Source of the DNA: Notospermus geniculatus
Lineage: Eukaryota; Nemertea; Pilidiophora; Heteronemertea; Lineidae
Direction: 5' to 3'
Length of the DNA stretch: 64,000 nucleotides
NCBI GenBank assembly: GCA_002633025.1
Contig: NMRB01000239.1
Coordinates: 289,396 to 353,395 of the forward strand
The notes below the pieces were generated by a model. The model was not told the DNA's origin, made no database searches, and saw only the letters and a list, made by a program, of their open reading frames with translations. A program made the translations under genes and the position numbers. Shown piece after piece: positions 63,868-64,000 of the stretch. Every line of letters starts with the position of its first letter. Positions within the stretch are counted from its first letter, which is position 1.

Positions 63868-63946
63868 TCATATGGCCCGGGCTGGATTCGAACCCGGGAC
63901 CTGCACAACGGGAAAACCTATATCGCATCACGGAGGTAACAGTTTT
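63868..63946 (-). repeat. tRNA-derived SINE head
   Basis: The minus strand has GTTACCTCCGTGATGCGATA (A-box-like) and CCCGGGTTCGAATCCAGC (B-box) followed by CCCGGGCCATATGAG, a tail like that of the copy at 36541-36617. It is too degenerate to be a functional tRNA. Confidence 0.55.
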
Positions 63947-63977
63947 AAAAAGTTAGTGTTACCTCCACGATTGCATC
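63923..63977. repeat. Palindrome at the right end of the window
   Basis: TCGCATCACGGAGGTAAC and GTTACCTCCACGATTGCA face each other across AGTTTTAAAAAGTTAGT. Confidence 0.7.
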
Positions 63978-64000
63978 ATAGGCCCGTTGTATACACCCCA

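Larger units (their letters stand above)
63558..64000. other. Downstream of the GPCR: repeats only
   Basis: Contains the third copy of the TTAGATTTTTCCATCAGGGCC repeat (about 63684-63765), a tRNA-derived SINE head and a terminal palindrome. No gene was seen. Confidence 0.55.

Overview
This is a window of animal nuclear DNA. Every recognisable gene is split by GT-AG introns, and intron-sized spaces are packed with short inverted-repeat transposons. The gene families are metazoan: membrane alkaline phosphatase, a beta-secretase (BACE) first exon, Shisa-type single-pass membrane proteins, a LamG-like jellyroll and a class A GPCR. Together with the many TAGGCCTA words, they suggest a marine invertebrate, most likely a deuterostome such as a lancelet, hemichordate or echinoderm. 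The species is inference; the animal origin is not in doubt.

Layout. 1-8 kb: one BACE-like first exon (minus strand; the rest of the gene lies off the left edge), then transposon-rich DNA with a 1.6 kb foldback element and a PIF/Harbinger remnant. 8.0-29.3 kb: one ~9-10 kb block present twice (A, 8044-17357; B, 18791-29272). Each copy carries cysteine-rich, transmembrane and tail exons of Shisa-like proteins on the minus strand. Copy B has the complete set plus an upstream signal-peptide exon at 30.8 kb. Copy A has lost one transmembrane exon and most of a LamG exon. The copies also differ by several clean transposon insertions. 32.9-46.7 kb: two complete ten-exon alkaline phosphatase genes in tandem on the plus strand, the first with exons 5-6 repeated on both sides of an assembly gap. 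50.5-59.8 kb: two more Shisa-like genes on the minus strand, one with two interchangeable transmembrane exons. 61.9-63.6 kb: a GPCR whose TM1-TM4 half is repeated in tandem.

The Shisa-like genes share one plan: signal-peptide exon, phase-1 intron, Cys-rich exon, phase-2 intron, transmembrane exon, phase-1 intron, tail exon. Any signal exon could therefore join any cassette in frame. The alkaline phosphatases keep most metal and catalytic residues and end in GPI-anchor-like tails, so they are probably cell-surface phosphomonoesterases.

The most unusual sequence is a 1.7 kb inverted-repeat element in block B (19758-21453). Its two arms are built from about 50 copies of an 11-mer, AAAC-Y-W-R-GTTT, in which all eight Y/W/R combinations occur and almost nothing else in the core varies. 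A second theme is assembly. Single Ns at 4255, 8043 and 12760, and the gap at 35938-36516, sit on repeat or duplication edges, so part of the apparent duplication may be two divergent haplotypes laid end to end.
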